A stretch of 8,798 nt of DNA, taken from contig JBFLVN010000155.1 of NCBI GenBank assembly GCA_040758475.1, forward strand, positions 1 through 8,798, written 5' to 3'. A program made the translations under genes and the position numbers. This DNA comes from JBFLVN01 sp040758475 (GTDB lineage: Bacteria > JAGRBM01). Positions 7,624-8,798 of the stretch are shown here, piece by piece. The notes below the pieces were generated by a model that worked only from the letters and a program-made list of their open reading frames with translations, was not told where the DNA came from and searched no databases. Position 1 is the stretch's first letter; the number at the start of each line of letters is the position of its first letter.

Positions 7624-7656
7624 AGGGCGCCGGAGCGTCGTCCGCCCCGGCGCCCT
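7624..7656 (-). promoter_or_regulatory. Strong RNA hairpin between the BufA2-like gene and the MNIO gene
   Basis: Arms 7624-7633 and 7647-7656 are perfect 10-bp complements. The stem continues inward through 7634-7637 and 7643-7646 (one G-U pair in the minus-strand RNA), giving about 14 bp around a 5-nt loop. It is not followed by a real U tract (only TCGATTT), so it looks more like a partial terminator, an RNA-processing barrier or a 3'-end stabiliser for the peptide mRNA than a full terminator. Such an element would give more precursor peptide than maturase. The structure is seen in the sequence; the role is inferred. Confidence 0.7.
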
Positions 7657-7676
7657 GGAAGATCAAAATCCGCGGC

Positions 7677-7949
7677 TTACTTCTTGACGACCTTGCCGCC
7701 CTTGTCGGTGCATTCCTTCTCGGTGCCGACCTTCAGCACGCCTTTGCCCTTGCAGGCGTTCTTGCCCGCGCAGGTGTTGTCGGCTCCGGCGCAAGCGCCC
7801 TTGCCCTTGCACTCGTTGATGCCGGAGCACATCACGTCTGCGCTGGAAGCGGCGGGAGCCGTGGCGTCCGCTGCCAGCCCCTTTGCCACTACCGCTCCGA
7901 AGATACCTGCCGCCGCTGCTGCTACCAGAAGACCCTTCGTCGACTTCAT
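7677..7949 (-). CDS. BufA2-like bufferin-type RiPP metallophore precursor (Cys-rich, Sec-exported)
   Basis: This 90-residue peptide starts with a Sec signal peptide: MKSTKG, then a hydrophobic Ala/Val/Leu/Gly core to about residue 22, with probable cleavage near Ala26. The mature part of about 64 residues has six cysteines at 41, 47, 53, 60, 66 and 80. The repeated motif is C-x-G-x-N-x-C-K-G-K-G (41-51 and again 60-70), followed by a Lys-rich end with KECTDKGG. This pattern matches periplasmic BufA2-type bufferins, whose cysteines are converted by an MNIO and partner into heterocycles that bind copper. The gene lies 66 nt upstream of the MNIO gene. An AAGGAG site at 7963-7958 supports the ATG at 7949, and a sigma70-like promoter and a hairpin precede it. 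Which cysteines are modified, and the metal bound, cannot be read from the sequence. Confidence 0.88.
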   Translation of the reverse strand: MKSTKGLLVAAAAAGIFGAVVAKGLAADATAPAASSADVMCSGINECKGKGACAGADNTCAGKNACKGKGVLKVGTEKECTDKGGKVVKK

Positions 7950-7964
7950 ACCTTCTTCTCCTTA

Positions 7965-7992
7965 CTGCTTTCCCGTTTGCCGGGTAAAGCAG
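7965..7992 (-). promoter_or_regulatory. 5'-UTR hairpin directly before the ribosome binding site of the BufA2-like gene
   Basis: In the minus-strand RNA, CTGCTTT (7992-7986) pairs with AAAGCAG (7971-7965). Inside it, after a single bulged A, CCCG (7984-7981) pairs with CGGG (7975-7972) around a GCAAA loop. The stem ends one base before the AAGGAG ribosome binding site at 7963-7958, so it could affect initiation or mRNA stability. No U tract follows, so it is not a terminator. Confidence 0.6.
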
Positions 7993-8022
7993 ATTCTGCC
8001 TTGTTCGGGGATGCAGCGGCCT

Positions 8023-8050
8023 ATTATGCCAAGGGCCGGGACGATTTCAA
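8023..8050 (-). promoter_or_regulatory. Predicted sigma70-type promoter for the BufA2-like gene
   Basis: On the minus strand TTGAAA (8050-8045) is followed after 16 nt by CATAAT (8028-8023). Both are close to the -35 and -10 consensus. Transcription would begin near 8016, giving a leader of about 65 nt that contains the hairpin at 7965-7992. The BufA2-like peptide and maturase genes could therefore be transcribed separately from the upstream lipoprotein-like gene. An 11-bp palindrome (GCAGATTCTGC, 7989-7999) lies in the leader. Confidence 0.5.
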
Positions 8051-8083
8051 GCCCTTCCGAAACTTGTGGGGGCTCCAATCAAA

Positions 8084-8371
8084 TCACTTGCTGCCGCAAC
8101 TATGCTTGCCGCCGCAGCTGTTCTTTCCACCGCAGCTGTTCCCGCCGCTGCTCTTGGGATCGCCTTTGCAGGAATTATCCCCTTTGCAGGAGTTCTCCGC
8201 GCCACCCGTGGGAGCGGCGCCGCAGCCATTGGCTCCGCCACAAGAATTCTGGCCCGCCGCGGGCGCCGACGAACCGCCGGCCGCCGGAGCGGAAGCCCCC
8301 TTGGCCGCGCATCCCGCGAAAAGTCCCGCGGCCGCCATTGCAACGAGAGCACCCTTCATTTTTCCGTTCAT
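8084..8371 (-). CDS. Small Cys-rich lipoprotein-like peptide with periodic cysteines; candidate second MNIO substrate
   Basis: This 95-residue peptide has a Lys-containing N-terminus, a hydrophobic stretch of alanines, and LFAG-Cys21, which fits a lipobox and predicts a lipid-anchored peptide. A Gly/Ala/Ser/Pro linker (22-40) follows. The rest has seven cysteines at 44, 50, 62, 68, 80, 86 and 92, so every spacing is 6 or 12 residues. The recurring unit is Asn-Ser-Cys-[Gly/Lys]-Gly, ending in three copies six residues apart. There are no tryptophans, and aromatic residues are absent outside the signal. The CxxxxxC spacing recalls the bufferin downstream and the Cys-Gly repeats of HvfA-type peptides, but I do not recognise a named family. 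The start is supported by AAGGAGGA 8 nt upstream. Location next to an MNIO locus suggests it is a modified metallophore; an unmodified metal-binding lipoprotein is the alternative. Confidence 0.8.
   Translation of the reverse strand: MNGKMKGALVAMAAAGLFAGCAAKGASAPAAGGSSAPAAGQNSCGGANGCGAAPTGGAENSCKGDNSCKGDPKSSGGNSCGGKNSCGGKHSCGSK
8110..8195 (-). repeat. 18-nt period tandem repeats inside the Cys-rich lipoprotein-like gene
   Basis: On the plus strand CCGCAGCTGTT occurs at 8112-8122 and 8130-8140, and CCTTTGCAGGA at 8163-8173 and 8181-8191, each pair exactly 18 nt apart. This is the DNA form of the six-residue Cys repeat and suggests growth by unit duplication. Confidence 0.8.
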
Positions 8372-8484
8372 TTTCAGAATCCTCCTTGGTTGATTGTGAA
8401 AACCCGGTTGCCGGTCCGGCTCCAGGATTCAATCCTCAAATCGCCTGCCCTCTCCTACGGACGGCCCTTCCCCCCGGATGCGGC
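8372..8484 (-). promoter_or_regulatory. Intergenic region with two short palindromes upstream of the lipoprotein-like gene
   Basis: This 113-nt gap carries the palindromes AGGATTCAATCCT (8424-8436) and GCCGGTCCGGC (8410-8420), 3 nt apart, then a GTTTTC run on the minus strand and the AAGGAGGA ribosome binding site. The palindromes could be an operator for the lipoprotein-like gene or a weak terminator for the gene upstream. No convincing -35/-10 pair was found here. Confidence 0.35.
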
Positions 8485-8798
8485 CTATTGGGCGTTCCCC
8501 GGCACCCGGGCGACAGCGAAGAGATTGCCTTCGATGGTCCCTTCCGCCGCCACGACAGGCCCGAGCTGCTGCACGCGGGCGAGCCATCCATCGGTCCACT
8601 TGGGTCCGATCTGATAAGCCTCCCGGTTGAAGTTTTCGATCTTGGCCCGAATCCGTACTGTAGCCGTTGGATTGTACGTCCCCGCCGGAAGGAGAATGGC
8701 CGATCCGGAAAATTTTTCCGGCTTTCCATCCGTCCGCGGGCGGCCACAGATCGTGAAAGTCCCCTCACCACTAAAAGGAAGCGGCGTCTGGGGTTTTA
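8485..8798 (-). CDS. Unrecognised protein, C-terminal part, 5' end outside window
   Basis: A minus-strand frame is open from the window edge (first full codon at 8796) to a TAG at 8487-8485, giving 103 residues. It has no start codon requirement inside the window because the gene enters from beyond 8798. The composition is protein-like: segments such as FSGEGTFTICGRPRTDGKP, SAILLPAGTYNPTATVRIRAKIENF and IGPKWTDGWLARVQQLGP alternate hydrophobic and charged residues in beta-rich fashion, with a single Cys and a GTIEGNLFAVARVPG end. The overlapping 111-residue frame at 8436-8771 is Arg/Ser/Pro-rich and looks like its shadow. I do not recognise a family. It lies on the same strand 113 nt upstream of the lipoprotein-like gene and could belong to the same region, but nothing links it to the metallophore genes by sequence. 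Confidence 0.65.
   Translation of the reverse strand, partial: KPQTPLPFSGEGTFTICGRPRTDGKPEKFSGSAILLPAGTYNPTATVRIRAKIENFNREAYQIGPKWTDGWLARVQQLGPVVAAEGTIEGNLFAVARVPGNAQ

Noticed and set aside
8010..8035. Possible sigma54 promoter (TTGGCAT near 8034-8028)
   Set aside because: The GC dinucleotide does not fall at the required 10-nt distance after GG; the sigma70 pair fits better.
7677..8371. Cys-rich peptides as plain metallothioneins
   Set aside because: Both have export signals, the C-x5-C-type spacing differs from the CxC/CxxC clusters of metallothioneins, and MNIO and HvfC-type genes are adjacent. It remains a fallback for the lipoprotein-like peptide.
7551..8393. Plus-strand 280-residue frame across both Cys-rich peptides
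   Set aside because: It is the antisense of repetitive, GC-rich genes, giving Ala/Pro/Leu low complexity; the minus-strand genes have signal peptides, ribosome binding sites and family motifs.
8436..8771. Minus-strand 111-residue Arg/Ser/Pro-rich frame
   Set aside because: It overlaps a more protein-like open frame (8485-8798) and crosses into the intergenic region; treated as a shadow.

Overview
The window reads as a GC-rich Gram-negative bacterial chromosome with tightly packed genes and mostly clear Shine-Dalgarno sites. A Sec-exported peptide and a lipoprotein-like peptide imply a periplasm. The taxon cannot be fixed from the sequence. The mix of LLM-class monooxygenase, epoxide hydrolases and a bufferin-type locus fits an uncultured proteobacterial or deltaproteobacterial-type lineage, but that is a guess.

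Positions 1-5950, plus strand: a compact catabolic-looking operon of six genes, entered mid-gene. In order they are the C-terminal end of an alpha/beta hydrolase, an NAD-type short-chain dehydrogenase (ATGA overlap with the hydrolase), a luciferase-like (LLM) flavin monooxygenase of the limonene-monooxygenase type, a PHBH-fold FAD monooxygenase, a zinc-dependent MDR alcohol dehydrogenase, and a complete epoxide hydrolase with every catalytic residue. Gaps are 9 to 33 nt. Together they could epoxidise or hydroxylate a hydrophobic (perhaps terpenoid or alicyclic) substrate, open the epoxide to a diol and oxidise the alcohols. The substrate is unknown.

Positions 5951-8371, minus strand: a RiPP metallophore locus of the bufferin/Hvf type, the most interesting part of the window. 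In transcription order it has a small cysteine-rich lipoprotein-like peptide (8371-8084), a BufA2-like Sec-exported cysteine-rich peptide (7949-7677), an MNIO/DUF692 multinuclear-iron oxygenase (7610-6777) and a DUF2063/HvfC-type partner (6787-5951). Related peptides in Haemophilus and Caulobacter have cysteines converted to copper-binding heterocycles by the MNIO-partner pair. Here one maturase pair may serve two precursors. One is a recognisable bufferin. The other has a lipobox and seven cysteines spaced at exact multiples of six residues. RNA hairpins lie before the BufA2-like gene and between it and the MNIO gene, and a sigma70-like promoter precedes the BufA2-like gene.

Positions 8485-8798, minus strand: the C-terminal part of an unrecognised protein running off the window edge. 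The two main transcription units converge at 5950/5951, where their stop codons abut with no intergenic DNA. No rRNA, tRNA, CRISPR array or insertion sequence was seen, and no gene-free stretch exceeds 300 bases.
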